In this document: positions 19,563 through 29,695 of the stretch, piece by piece | Layout of the letters: the number at the start of each line of letters is the position of its first letter | Position numbering within the stretch: the stretch's first letter is position 1 | Source: an uncultured Verrucomicrobiae bacterium | GTDB taxonomy: Bacteria > Verrucomicrobiota > Verrucomicrobiia > Limisphaerales > AAA164-E04 | Assembly (NCBI GenBank): GCA_951813855.1 | Contig: OX638380.1 | Span: forward strand, 3,116,876-3,180,875 | DNA: 64,000 nucleotides | Direction of reading: 5' to 3' | Notes under the pieces: model-generated | What the model saw: only the letters and a program-made list of their open reading frames with translations | Told to the model about the DNA's origin: nothing | The model's database searches: none | Position numbers and translations under genes: made by a program

Positions 19563-21441
19563 ATTATCGGCATTGCTGGACTACGGCCGCCGGCTTCCCT
19601 GGTGGGGCAAACTCGCCGGGGCGCTCGTGGCGCTTTTGGCGCTCGGGTATTTGTCGGGCTGGGGACGAGGCGGGAGCGAAAACGCCGATATGGTGTACCG
19701 GGTGAAGCGGGGCGACTTGCCGATCAAGGTGATGGAAGGCGGCAATGTGGAAGCTCTGGAAACTCTGGAGATACGTTCGGAAATCGAGGGCTATCAAGGC
19801 ACGAAGATCCTCAGCATCGTCGAGGAAGGCTATCAAGTGACCGAAAAAGATATCACCGACCGGAAACTGCTGGTCGAGTTGGATTCTTCCGAGATTCGTA
19901 AACGGCTGGTGTCGCAGGAGATTCAGTTTCAGAGCACGATCGCCGAATTGACCGAGGAACGCAATGAGCGGGACATCCAGGTCAGTCAGAATTTGAGCGA
20001 CATCAAGGCCGCCGAATTGAAAATGAAATTCGCGCGGATGGATCTGGAAAAATACTTGGGAGCCGAGGTGATCGAAGAGCTCGTCGGACGGTTGGGATTG
20101 AAGGAACCCGAGCGGGTCGACGTGACCGAGTTGCCGGAAGGATTGGACATTAAAATCGCTCCGAACGTTACGCCGGAAACGACCTCGGAATGGTCGGGTG
20201 AACCCTCGGTGTCGATGATCGGCCAAGAGGTTCCGCTCGAGGCTCAGGGGGTGCCGGAATCTCCGTCGCCCCCGAATTTGGGCGCCATCGATCTCTCGAC
20301 GTCGTTCACCGAAGAATTGCTTCGGCCGACGACGGTGATCGTCGATTATTCGGAGTACGCCGATTCGGAGAAGTTGGGCGACGGCGAAGCGCAGCAGAAG
20401 ATCCGGGAAATGGAGGACAAGTGGCTGGTCGCCAAGACGGATTTGAGATTGGCTCAGACTCAGTTGGACGGTACGCGCCGCTTGTTCGAAAAAGGATTCG
20501 TGACGCAGAACCAATTGGAGAACGACGAAGTGCGGGTCGAGAAAGTTCAGGTCGAAGTCAAGTCGACCGATACGGCCCGGCGGCTCTTCAAGGTATACGA
20601 GTTTCCCAAGACCGCCGAGGAATTGGTTTCCAACTACGAAGAGGCGATCTTGGCATTGGACAAGACGCAAAAAGAAGCCATCTCCAAGTTGACCAAGGCG
20701 GAAACGGGTTTTCGCTCGGCGCTGGGACGATTCAATATCGAAAAGAACGAATTGGAAGAATTACGAGACCAGTTGTCCAAAACCCGCATTTACGCCCAGA
20801 AGACCGGCTTGGTGACGTATGGCAGCAACGACGGCGAACGCTACTATCGCGACGAGCATATCCGCGAGGGGGCTACCGTGCGGGAGCGTCAAGTGATCCT
20901 CACCATTCCCGATCTGAGGGAGATGGGAGTGCAGGTGAAGATTCACGAATCCTACATCAAGCAAATCAAGAAAGACATGTTCGCCGACATCCGGGTGGAG
21001 TCCTTCCCGGACCGGCCGATCCGGGGCAAGGTGACCAACGTGGCCATTCTGCCCGATTCCTCGAATCGCTGGATGAATCCCAATCTGAAGGTGTACAAGA
21101 CCACGATCCGCATCGAAGGGGTTCACGACTGGTTAAAGCCCGGCATGACGGCGAAGGTCGAAATCCTGGTCAACGAATTGAAGGACGTGATCTATGTGCC
21201 GATTCAAGCGGTATTCGTCGAAAACAATGAGCAGGTTTGTTACCTGATGAACCGGTCGGCGGAACGGCGGCCGGTCAAAACCGGTGAGTATAACGACGAA
21301 TACATCCAGATTCTGGAGGGACTGGAAGCCGGGGATCAGGTCGCGTTGAAGGCGCCGTCTCCCGGGCAAGGCGGTGAGTCGCGGTCGGCCGACGGCCGGC
21401 AAGCCAACTCAGGCCGGGCGAGCGATCGGAATCGTAGTTGA
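19549..21441 (+). CDS. HlyD/MacA-type periplasmic adaptor with long coiled coil
   Basis: 630 residues from the ATG at 19549. One N-terminal membrane helix (KLAGALVALLALGYLSGW) is followed by a lipoyl-type half (GDLPIKVMEGGNVEA), then a helical hairpin far longer than usual, interrupted by an acidic/proline-rich segment around residues 185-275. The second lipoyl half (TRIYAQKTGLVTYG) and the barrel domain (GVQVKIHESYIKQIK) complete it. The last 30 residues are hydrophilic. It links the inner membrane permease to TolC. The start overlaps the TolC gene and the stop overlaps the permease start (TTGA). Confidence 0.85.
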   Translation: MNKDKLSALLDYGRRLPWWGKLAGALVALLALGYLSGWGRGGSENADMVYRVKRGDLPIKVMEGGNVEALETLEIRSEIEGYQGTKILSIVEEGYQVTEKDITDRKLLVELDSSEIRKRLVSQEIQFQSTIAELTEERNERDIQVSQNLSDIKAAELKMKFARMDLEKYLGAEVIEELVGRLGLKEPERVDVTELPEGLDIKIAPNVTPETTSEWSGEPSVSMIGQEVPLEAQGVPESPSPPNLGAIDLSTSFTEELLRPTTVIVDYSEYADSEKLGDGEAQQKIREMEDKWLVAKTDLRLAQTQLDGTRRLFEKGFVTQNQLENDEVRVEKVQVEVKSTDTARRLFKVYEFPKTAEELVSNYEEAILALDKTQKEAISKLTKAETGFRSALGRFNIEKNELEELRDQLSKTRIYAQKTGLVTYGSNDGERYYRDEHIREGATVRERQVILTIPDLREMGVQVKIHESYIKQIKKDMFADIRVESFPDRPIRGKVTNVAILPDSSNRWMNPNLKVYKTTIRIEGVHDWLKPGMTAKVEILVNELKDVIYVPIQAVFVENNEQVCYLMNRSAERRPVKTGEYNDEYIQILEGLEAGDQVALKAPSPGQGGESRSADGRQANSGRASDRNRS

Positions 21442-22760
21442 ATCGCCCGCCGATGCCTCAACGTCACTCGTTGCTGTTCTTTTCCCGCATGATGCGCCTG
21501 GGCCTCAAGAGCCTGTGGTTGCATCGGTTGCGGACTTTTCTGACGGCTCTCGGCATCGTTTTTGGGGTGTGTTCGGTGATCGCCATGTTGGCCATCGGCG
21601 AAGGCGCCAGCTACGAAGCGCAAGAGCAGATCAAGAGTCTCGGCAGCGAGAATATCATCATCCGGAGCGTCAAGCCGGCCGAAGATCAAAAGGTCACGGA
21701 AAGCGCCGAGCACAGTTATACTTTGGATTACGGGCTGAAGGACTTGGACGTTCGCCGCATCAAGGAGACGGTCCCGGCGGTCGAGCGGGTCGTTCCGGCT
21801 CGGATCATTCGGGATTACGTCTGGAACGTCAGCCGCCGCATCGATTCCGAAATCGTGGGCACGATTCCCGAATACGAGATCATTCGCAATCAGTGGGTGC
21901 GAGCCGGCCGATTTTTCAACGACCTGGAGTATCGCGACAAAAGCAACGTCTGCGTGATCGGTTCTTCCATGGCATCCCGCCTGTTTCCGTTGGAGGCGCC
22001 TTTGGGCAAAGACTTGCGGGTGGGCGGATCCTATTTCCGGGTGATCGGCGTTTTGGAGGACGCGGCCGGGGATTCGGTGACTTCCGGATTGACGGTGGCT
22101 TCGGGCGTGACGGGCACGGTGCACAGCCGCATGTATATTCCGTTGACCACCGCCCGCATGAAATACGGAGAAGTCTTGATGCGTCGCCGGAGCGGGAGCA
22201 CCGAATCGGAAAAGGTCGAGTTGCACGAATTGACCGTTCGCGCCCGTGACGAAGCGGCGGTCGTGGCGGTCGCCGATCACGTCAGCGCCTTGCTGGAACA
22301 GACGCACAAAAAACGGGACTACACCATGTTGGTGCCGCTGGAATTGCTGAATCGGGCCGAAAAGACCAAGCGGATTTTCAATGTCGTGCTGGGTTCCATC
22401 GCCGCGATTTCCTTGTTGGTGGGCGGCATCGGGATCATGAACATCATGTTGGCCAGCGTGACCGAAAGAACTCGGGAGATCGGCATCCGCCGCGCTTTGG
22501 GAGCCAAACGATCGGACGTGATCGCTCAGTTTCTGGTCGAGGCGGTTATTCTGTCCGGTATGGGCGGCCTGTTGGGAGTGCTCATCGGGGTGATCATTCC
22601 TCACGCGGTGACGGTCTTCACGGAAATGGTGACCATCGTGACGTTCTGGTCGCCGGTCATCGCCTTCGGCATTTCGGCGTTGGTGGGGATCGTCTTCGGC
22701 ATTTACCCGGCTACTCGAGCCGCCCGCATGGACCCGGTCGAGGCCTTGAGGCACGAATAG
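21438..22760 (+). CDS. MacB/FtsX-type ABC transporter permease
   Basis: 440 residues from a TTG overlapping the adaptor stop; an ATG at 21453 is the alternative. First membrane helix (LRTFLTALGIVFGVCSVIAML) with the IGEGA motif, a long periplasmic MacB-core domain, then three helices at the C-terminus (LGSIAAISLLVGGIGIMNIM, ILSGMGGLLGVLIGV, ISALVGIVFGIYPA) with the family motif ERTREIGIRRALGA and ending RMDPVEALRHE. No ATP-binding subunit is fused or encoded nearby, so the nucleotide-binding partner must be elsewhere. Together with TolC and the adaptor it forms a MacAB-TolC-like exporter, substrate unknown. Confidence 0.87.
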   Translation: MNRPPMPQRHSLLFFSRMMRLGLKSLWLHRLRTFLTALGIVFGVCSVIAMLAIGEGASYEAQEQIKSLGSENIIIRSVKPAEDQKVTESAEHSYTLDYGLKDLDVRRIKETVPAVERVVPARIIRDYVWNVSRRIDSEIVGTIPEYEIIRNQWVRAGRFFNDLEYRDKSNVCVIGSSMASRLFPLEAPLGKDLRVGGSYFRVIGVLEDAAGDSVTSGLTVASGVTGTVHSRMYIPLTTARMKYGEVLMRRRSGSTESEKVELHELTVRARDEAAVVAVADHVSALLEQTHKKRDYTMLVPLELLNRAEKTKRIFNVVLGSIAAISLLVGGIGIMNIMLASVTERTREIGIRRALGAKRSDVIAQFLVEAVILSGMGGLLGVLIGVIIPHAVTVFTEMVTIVTFWSPVIAFGISALVGIVFGIYPATRAARMDPVEALRHE

Positions 22761-23483
22761 CTGCCGGTGGTGCAAGCACGCGCAGCCAAGGCTTTAACGG
22801 TAGGTGAAGGGGCGAGTCGGTTCTGCCGGAGGAAGGTGAAGAAGCTGAATCGGAGAATATCCGGATTGATCGCCTTGGCAGTCTTCTGCGCGCTTTCCAA
22901 CTCTTACCATCACCATACCTTACTCTCGGGGATCGTGCTCAAAAAACCCGAATTATTTTAATCCTGCCGTGTGGGTCGAGGTTGTTTTCGTGCCTTTAAT
23001 CCTAAGGTAGACACCGGTTAGGTCGGCAGAGATATTTCAGAGACCTTTTTCGGCGCCAGAGCAGTTATCCCCTCAGTCGCGGGGCGATTTGCCGATACCC
23101 GTCCGTTCTAGCGGCAGGCCTTGGTCGGCGATCGAAGCCGTCTGAAAAAGCCGAGGCGAAAGCGGACCAAAGAATAGTTGCCGAGATTAATTGAAGGACG
23201 TTTGTTTCTGAATCTCGAGTCGAAATTCCCGCTCCTGGAATCCGGTTGATCGATCCCATCGAGTTCGAAATATAATAATGACAATTTCGTAAAGGGATCC
23301 GTTCCCCTTCGCGCTTCCGAAAACGAGAGCGGATGCGCCGCAAGTTTAAGTGGCGAGGCAGGCAGGGGAGAGAAATCACGAAGCGGGAAAGGTTATCGAA
23401 CCACTGAAAGCGGCGGTCCGAACGTTGGACGATCAGGCGGTTAAGGCTTGCCTGAGGTCGATGCTCGGCGACATCATAAAATC
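22761..23483. other. Intergenic region without recognisable gene
   Basis: About 720 bp after the permease gene. Short open frames on both strands show no family features. It probably holds the sulfatase promoter, not resolved. Confidence 0.5.
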
Positions 23484-24923
23484 ATGCCTTGGGTTCGTTT
23501 GTTACTAGCGGTGGTCCTGATATCCGTTGCGGTTCGGGCCGAAGATCGTCCGAATATCATCGTCGTTCTGGTTGACGACCTCGGCTGGATGGACCTCTCC
23601 TGTCAGGGCAGCACCTATTTTCGCACGCCGTATATCGATCGCTTGGCTTCCGAGGGGATGCGTTTTACGAACGCTTACGCGGCCTGCGCGGTTTGCTCAC
23701 CGACTCGCGCCGCCCTTCAGACCGGCCGTTATCCGGCCCGGCTCGGGGTGACCGATTGGATTCGTTCCCGGTTTCAGAGAAATCGGCAAAACGTCATTAA
23801 TTTGGAACCCACCGAATGGGTGGGATCTCCTCGCAGAAAATTGCTTTGTCCGCCTAATCCCTTTCGGATGGAGAGCGAGGAGGTCACGATCGCGGAACTG
23901 CTGAGCGAACGCGGTTACCGGTCGGCTCATATCGGCAAGTGGCACTTGGGCGACGACGATTGGTATCCTACCCGCCAAGGTTACGACGTGAATCGGGGCG
24001 GATGCGACTACGGTCAACCGCCGTCCTATTTCGATCCCTACCGGCGCCCGAATCACCCCCATCCCATGATTCAGGCCGGGATTCCGGAACTGGCAGGTCG
24101 GCAGCCGGGGCAGTATCTGACCGATCGGGAAGGGGAAGAGGCGGTGGCCTTGATCCGGCGTTGGAAGGATCGTCCCTTTTATTTGCATTTGGCGCATTAC
24201 GCCGTTCACACGCCGATCCAGGCCGAGGAGTCGGCAACGGCGAAATATCGGCAAGACGGTAAAACGGAAAATAACGCCAAGTACGCTGCCATGGTCGAAT
24301 CGGTCGACCGATCCCTGGGAATGATTTTCAAGGTGTTGGCCGAACTGGAATTGGAAGAGAGGACCATGATTCTGTTCACTTCGGACAACGGCGGTCTGGA
24401 TCGGAACGGGAGTCCCACCGAAAACGCTCCGTTACGGTCGGGTAAGGGTTATGCGTACGAGGGAGGCATCAGGGTGCCGTTTCTCGCGCACTGGCCCGGA
24501 CGGATCCCGGCCGGGATATTATCGAACGAACCGGTAAGTTCCATCGACATCCTGCCCACGCTGGCGGAAGCGGCCGGAGCGGCGTTGCCGCCGGACCGGG
24601 AGATCGATGGCGTTTCCTTGCTGGATCATCTGCGCAGCGGCGGCATGACGGTTCCGGAACGGGAAAGGTTGCTATGGCATTTCCCCCATTATCGTCACGC
24701 TCCGGGGCCTTACAGCATTATTCGCAAGGGGCCTTGGAAACTGATTCGGTTCTACGAGGGCGTTCGGGAATTATACCATTTGGAAGAGGATTTGGGCGAG
24801 CAGCGGAATCTGGTCGAAGAACGATCGGAACTGGCCGACGCACTGCAAACCGAAATGATGGTCGCTTTGCGTGGGATGGGAGCTAAAATTCCTTGGCCCA
24901 ATCCCGATTATCGTCCCGATTGA
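23484..24923 (+). CDS. Secreted type I sulfatase (arylsulfatase family)
   Basis: 479 residues from the ATG at 23484, giving a signal peptide (LLLAVVLISVAVRA) cleaved before EDRPN. Metal-site DD at LVDDLGW. The formylglycine motif is C71-SPTR, followed by ALQTGRYP. Further family motifs: HIGKWHLGD, FYLHLAHYAVHTP, LFTSDNGG, and GKGYAYEGGIRVPF. The active cysteine needs conversion by a maturase, not encoded here. The protein likely removes sulfate esters from polysaccharides in the periplasm. Convergent with pcm, only 20 bp apart. Confidence 0.88.
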   Translation: MPWVRLLLAVVLISVAVRAEDRPNIIVVLVDDLGWMDLSCQGSTYFRTPYIDRLASEGMRFTNAYAACAVCSPTRAALQTGRYPARLGVTDWIRSRFQRNRQNVINLEPTEWVGSPRRKLLCPPNPFRMESEEVTIAELLSERGYRSAHIGKWHLGDDDWYPTRQGYDVNRGGCDYGQPPSYFDPYRRPNHPHPMIQAGIPELAGRQPGQYLTDREGEEAVALIRRWKDRPFYLHLAHYAVHTPIQAEESATAKYRQDGKTENNAKYAAMVESVDRSLGMIFKVLAELELEERTMILFTSDNGGLDRNGSPTENAPLRSGKGYAYEGGIRVPFLAHWPGRIPAGILSNEPVSSIDILPTLAEAAGAALPPDREIDGVSLLDHLRSGGMTVPERERLLWHFPHYRHAPGPYSIIRKGPWKLIRFYEGVRELYHLEEDLGEQRNLVEERSELADALQTEMMVALRGMGAKIPWPNPDYRPD

Positions 24924-24943
24924 TCCGGCTCGGTTTCCGGAGT

Positions 24944-25570
24944 TTACCGCAGGGGCACGAATCGAACGGGAAGCAGCGATTCCTCCTCGAACCGGTTCCC
25001 GTCGCGAACGACTCGCACTAACTGTTGATGAGTAGTGCCGACCGGCAGGATCATCCGACCTTGGTCGGCGAGTTGATCGAGGAGAGCTTGTGGGATAGTA
25101 GGGGCGGCGCAGGTGACGATGACAGCGGAGTAGGGCGCATGTTCGGGCCATCCCAGCCTACCGTCGTTCACGAGGTACCGGATGTTTCGATAATTGAGTT
25201 TGCCGAGTGCGTCTTGGGCTTTCGAACTGAGCTCGGCGGTGAGTTCCACGGAGTAGATTTCTGGAAAGATCTCGGCCAACACGGCGGTTTGGTATCCTGA
25301 ACCCGTGCCGATTTCCAACACCCGGCCGCCGGGAAGCGGCAGGAGCGCTTGGGTCATGTAGGCGACGACGAAGGGTTGGGAAATGGTCTGGTCGTTACCG
25401 ATCGGCAAGGGACGGTCTTCGTAGGCCGACGCTCGCATGTGCTCAGGAACGAAGAGTTCTCTCGGGATGTGCCGCATCGCCTGGATGACTTGGGGATCGT
25501 CGATGCCGCGACCCAAAGGGATCAGTTGTTCCCTCACCATTTTTTCTGCGGCCAGGTTTGCGGGATTCAT
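24944..25570 (-). CDS. pcm: Protein-L-isoaspartate O-methyltransferase
   Basis: 208 residues, the usual length. The conserved PRELFVPEH and QPFVVAYMTQAL segments precede the SAM-binding motif I VLEIGTGSGYQTAVLA. Motif II region YRNIRYLVNDGRLGWPEHAPYSAV and ILPVG near the end also match. The enzyme methylates abnormal isoaspartyl residues in damaged proteins so that they can revert. The start ATG at 25570 gives a typical N-terminus (EKMVREQLIPLGRGI). Single gene, convergent with the sulfatase. Confidence 0.93.
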   Translation of the reverse strand: MNPANLAAEKMVREQLIPLGRGIDDPQVIQAMRHIPRELFVPEHMRASAYEDRPLPIGNDQTISQPFVVAYMTQALLPLPGGRVLEIGTGSGYQTAVLAEIFPEIYSVELTAELSSKAQDALGKLNYRNIRYLVNDGRLGWPEHAPYSAVIVTCAAPTIPQALLDQLADQGRMILPVGTTHQQLVRVVRDGNRFEEESLLPVRFVPLR

Positions 25571-26456
25571 GAAACGGAAATAACCAGGGTTTATAAGTTG
25601 GTTAGGTCGTTAAATCGTCGTTAAATCGGATCGATCGGTCTTGATTTTCCGGGGGTAGCAGCAAACCGGGTTTCGTTATCCGCTCCCGGCCGAGCCGGCG
25701 AAAGTGGGGCGACGGTCGAGTGACGACAAGGTCCCGGGCCGTGGTTCCGTCGTTTTGTTTTGCCGTTTTATACACTCAACTATTTACCGGTTCCCGATCG
25801 TTCGGGAACCGCCGCATCGAATTGATCTTTCTCGGAGCATCGTATTGATTTTCGCATCGAAGTCGAAGGCTTCTTAACCGAAAGCGTTGCCGCCCGTTAT
25901 CCGTTCGCCGAATGCCTTCGTTTCGTTCGCCTGGTTTCGCCGGCGATGTCGAGGTTCCGGTTTCCGGGAAATCGGGGTTTCGACTCGAGGAGAACTTTCG
26001 CAGCGTCGTCGTCCGAACGATGTCCCGATGATGCCGGTCGGGCGTTATTCGAGAAGGGTTCGTTCGGAATCCCTCCCTGAGGAATGGCCGGCGTGACGAG
26101 GAACCCTGGTCGATTCGTTCTAGTCACCGGGTTGCTTGTTGGAACGGTAGCGGTGTTCGGAAGACTCGAGGGCTGGTTGTTCCGATTCTTAACGAACGAT
26201 TCTTCATGAGTTTCCGGTTTTTCCCGTTTGAGCGGACCGGGCCGAATGAACGATCGGTGGAGTGGTTCCTCAGATCGAAGCCGGTTGGGTACCGATCCCT
26301 AACTGATACGGGCGACGGATGGTTTTCAAATCCCCGGCGGCCAGCGCGGTCTTCAGGAGTTCAATGAGTTTTGCCGGAATCGGACCGTCGGCGTCTCGGG
26401 ATCGAGCTCGAGGATTGCAGCGCCATGGTGCGACCTCGCGCCGGTCAGATCGGGCG
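25571..26456. other. Intergenic region without recognisable gene
   Basis: Nearly 900 bp with only shadow-like frames. It borders a dead ATPase gene and may contain decayed partner sequence that can no longer be read. Confidence 0.45.
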
Positions 26457-27465
26457 TCAGACGGAAACAGGTTTCGTAGCTGGAGACTCGCCGTCGTACC
26501 GTCGGTGTTGCGTAGTCCAGGCAGTTACCCGGTGCTTAACCAAAGCGCGGAATTCGATCTGGCCTTGTTCCAACGCCAGTCGTCTTTGGAGATCACTAAA
26601 GAATTCCTTGGCCTCCGCAACACTCTTCGGACCTACGGCCGCGCATAATCGCTTTGGGGTGTAGCCGGATTTTTCCGGATATTCCTTCAACCGGTTCGCG
26701 AAATATTCCGTCATTCGCTCGTCGTTCGGCCGTTCGAGATCCAGTCTGATTTCGAAGCGTCGCCAAGTCGCGCGATCCAGCAATTCCGAATGATTCGTAG
26801 CGCCGATCAATACGCAATAGGACGGCAGGTCGTCTAACTGGAGCAGCAACGTCGTGACGACTCGTTTGATTTCGCCGTTTTCGTGGAGATCGCCCCGTTC
26901 CTTGCCGATTGTGTCGAATTCATTGAAGAACTGGACGCACGGTTCGCACGTAATCGAACAACCGCCGCAAACGTTACGCCGTTTCTCCTAGATAGCTGGT
27001 GATTACCGCATCGTAGCGTACGACGAATGGCGGCAGGACCAATTCGTAGACGACGCACTCCGCCAGCGAGGTCTTACCGTTACCCGGCGGCCCCGTGAGC
27101 AACAAGCGGTGGCGCGGTTCGATGCCGTGAGCTCGCAACACATCCGCTCGATGTTGTACCTTGATGAGTTCGAGACACGTTCCATGAGGCGCTTGATCCA
27201 AGAAAAGTTTCGATAGCGGCCGACGCGGTTCTCGTCGTTGAATTCCGCCGGAACCGTCGGGTATTTGGATCCCGCCGTTTGGTTTGTGATTTGCCGTTCC
27301 CGGTCGATCCGTTTTGGCAAGCATTCTGGCGCTGCGTCCGGCGACCCCTGAATGCCGCTTCGCTCGTTATTCCGCCGCGATCGCCTCGGCCGCTTGACGT
27401 GCCGCGGTTTGATCGCCGCTCGCTCCGGCTGTTACCAGTTCGACCAGCAGATCGGAGCGCACCAT
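26457..27465 (-). pseudogene. Decayed AAA-family ATPase
   Basis: An ATG at 27465 begins VRSDLLVELVTAGASGD, but codon 33 is TAA (27367-27369). The same frame continues through LLLTGPPGNGKTSLAE (Walker A) and SYLGETA to a second TAA at 26974-26976. Shortly after, a frameshift moves the homology to another frame: CVQFFNEFDTIGKERGDL, then LLLQLDDLPSYCVLIGATNH and WRRFEIRLDL. The Walker B reads FFNEFD where FFDEFD is expected. Four independent lesions show it is long dead. The family is the CDC48/FtsH-like AAA type. Intact relatives often sit beside a subtilisin-like protease, which I do not see here. Confidence 0.82.
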
Positions 27466-27546
27466 GTTTTGTTCTTTCCGCTTGGCGGTTGCGCAATTCT
27501 CCCGGGTTGCGGGATGTCGCCGGTCGCCAAGGGGAATCAGGTCCGG

Positions 27547-27930
27547 TCAGGGGCCCTCGAACCCGGAGGAAAAGGGTTGGATATAGACCATGATCAAGGC
27601 GAGGACGAGCAGCGCGACGGTAAGGCAAGTCCACAGGTTGAAGCACCCGGGTTTACGATAAGAAATCCCGGCCAAGGCACTGAGACCCAGCCAGCAGACA
27701 ATCTTAACGACGATCCAGAGGGGAAAGCCGATTTTGAGGATCCCGGACAAACCGAATCCTGAGATCATTGCGATCAGGCTGCTGGTGCCCGAGACGATCA
27801 GCAAGGTGCGCCGCCGGGTCCGGGACTGGTCGGCGAAAGCGGCGAAAGTGAAGCCGGTCAACAACAGAATCCCGAGCACGTGCAGGATGCGAAACACGGC
27901 GATCGAATCCATGGCGGAAGGCGTATCCAT
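27547..27930 (-). CDS. Small integral membrane protein, unknown function
   Basis: 127 residues with four hydrophobic segments (FRILHVLGILLLTGFTFAAF, LLIVSGTSSLIAMISGFG, PLWIVVKIVCWLGLSALAG, LWTCLTVALLVLALIMVYI). The first and third segments resemble small CopD-like or SirB-like membrane proteins, but no residue is diagnostic. An ATG six codons later is an alternative start. It lies between a dead ATPase and the antiporter genes, all on the minus strand. Confidence 0.6.
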   Translation of the reverse strand: MDTPSAMDSIAVFRILHVLGILLLTGFTFAAFADQSRTRRRTLLIVSGTSSLIAMISGFGLSGILKIGFPLWIVVKIVCWLGLSALAGISYRKPGCFNLWTCLTVALLVLALIMVYIQPFSSGFEGP

Positions 27931-28114
27931 GGCCGAAAGTTAGGGTATCGGCCCCCAAGCGTAAAGCCGGGAAGCTCGTCGTCTATCCGAACGGCATCGC
28001 GGAAGCGGCGCTCCCAGTCGGTTGCGGTGCAACTCGTGACGATCTACCTCACAGTGATACCTTTAAGTACCAGCCGGGATCCGAACCCGGCGAGAATACG
28101 GCGGAGGCATACGT

Positions 28115-29695
28115 TTATTCCGGCGGTTCCGGCCGGTCGGTCGCATGACCCGATTTGACGAACCAATCCATGAAAGTTTGCACGGAAGCTTTCGAATTGA
28201 GGATCGGAATGCCGCCCAATTTTTCGATTCGCTTAGCGTCTTTTTCTTCGAACACCCGCACCAGCACGGGAGCCTTCACGCCCAGTTTGAGAATGGTTTC
28301 GGATTCCGAAGGGCGTTGCATGGCGGAGACGATCAGTTTGGCTTTATCGGCGCCGGCTTGGTTTAGAACTTCGAGATCGGAGCCGTCGCCCCGGAGGCAG
28401 GGAATCTGGGACTGACTCAGGCGGTCGATGATGGCCGGATCGTCATCGATCACTAAGACCTTGTGCCCGGCGCTCACCAGGGATTTGACTACCCACATGC
28501 CGCCGGTGCCGAATCCGATGACCAGCACGTGGTCGCAATGTCCGACCCGGGGATAACTGCGGCTCTGCTTGGGATGAAATCGCAAGAGCCAGCGGACGGT
28601 TCGATCGTTGGCCAGCAAGGGAGAAAGGATCATGGTGAACGTGACCATGCAAGCGATCAGGGAGAGTTCGTCGCGGCCGAAATCTTCCAAGGTCAGGTAA
28701 CCGGTCAATCCCAGCACCAGGGCGAACTCGCTGCCTTGCGCCAACAGGATGCCGGCTTCGACGGCGTTGCGGGAAGACAACCCGAAGAATTCGGCGATCA
28801 CGGTTACGACGGGAGGGGTGACGATCAAGAGAATCAATCCCAGCAGGATGCCTTTGATGAGGATCGTCGGATCGTCGGGAATCCCGACGAAGGCGCCCAG
28901 AGCCGTGAAGAACAAGGCCAAGAAAAAATCCGTGAGCGACAAGAGCAGGGGCCGGGCGATGCCGTTGAACGGAAACCGCGAAAGCGAGTAACCGGCGGCG
29001 AAGGCGCCGGCTACGAGGGGCAGTTCGAAGAAGTCGGCCAAAAAGGAAAAGAAAAACAATTGGGCGAGGATAACCAACAGCAGCAACTCGCTGCCGAGAA
29101 TCCAACGGACGGTAAACCGCGGTACGATCCATTTTTGGAACCCGAAAGCCAGCACGCCCAGAACGGCCGTTTCGAGCAGGCTCAACACGACTTCCCCCAA
29201 GCCGAATTTCGCCTTCGACATGACGACGATAATCAAAATGATCAGGATGTCCTGGACGAGCAACACGCCGACGACCAGTCGTCCGAACGGCCGGGAAATC
29301 TGGCGGCCGTGACTGAGAATCCGCACGATCACGAGCGTGGAGCTCGAAGAAAGGGCGAAGGCGATATACAGGGCCGTCTTGCCTTCGAATCCCAGGCTGA
29401 ACGACCAGAGAAAACCGATCCCGGTGGCCGCGAAGAATTGGATCAGCGCGACCCAGATGACCGCTTTCCGTTGGCGCCGGAAGCGCCGGGGATTGAGTTC
29501 GATGCCGGCGGCGAACACCAAGAAGACGATCCCCAGTTCCATCGTGCGCTGTAACTCGACGTTGTATTCCGGTTCGAACAGCAGGGAGACGGCGAAACCT
29601 CCGAACAACAACAGCGGGATGACCGAAATCTGGAAGCGGCGGGAAAATCCGAAACCGATGGCGGCTACCGCTAGCAATACCGTGACTCCCGTCAT
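28115..29695 (-). CDS. Cation:proton antiporter (CPA2) with TrkA-N domain, second of a pair
   Basis: 526 residues from the ATG at 29695, which overlaps the stop of the upstream antiporter (ATGA). About twelve membrane helices make a KefB/RosB-like transporter (FLVFAAGIELNP, ALSSSSTLVIVRIL, VLLVQDILIILI, ILLAQGSEFALVLGL). A cytoplasmic TrkA-N domain with a good nucleotide motif follows (VLVIGFGTGGMWVV, VLVIDDDPAIID, CLRGDGSD). The C-terminus ends in a short proline-rich tail. It exchanges Na+ or K+ for protons and is probably gated by NAD(H) or a similar nucleotide. Confidence 0.87.
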   Translation of the reverse strand: MTGVTVLLAVAAIGFGFSRRFQISVIPLLLFGGFAVSLLFEPEYNVELQRTMELGIVFLVFAAGIELNPRRFRRQRKAVIWVALIQFFAATGIGFLWSFSLGFEGKTALYIAFALSSSSTLVIVRILSHGRQISRPFGRLVVGVLLVQDILIILIIVVMSKAKFGLGEVVLSLLETAVLGVLAFGFQKWIVPRFTVRWILGSELLLLVILAQLFFFSFLADFFELPLVAGAFAAGYSLSRFPFNGIARPLLLSLTDFFLALFFTALGAFVGIPDDPTILIKGILLGLILLIVTPPVVTVIAEFFGLSSRNAVEAGILLAQGSEFALVLGLTGYLTLEDFGRDELSLIACMVTFTMILSPLLANDRTVRWLLRFHPKQSRSYPRVGHCDHVLVIGFGTGGMWVVKSLVSAGHKVLVIDDDPAIIDRLSQSQIPCLRGDGSDLEVLNQAGADKAKLIVSAMQRPSESETILKLGVKAPVLVRVFEEKDAKRIEKLGGIPILNSKASVQTFMDWFVKSGHATDRPEPPE

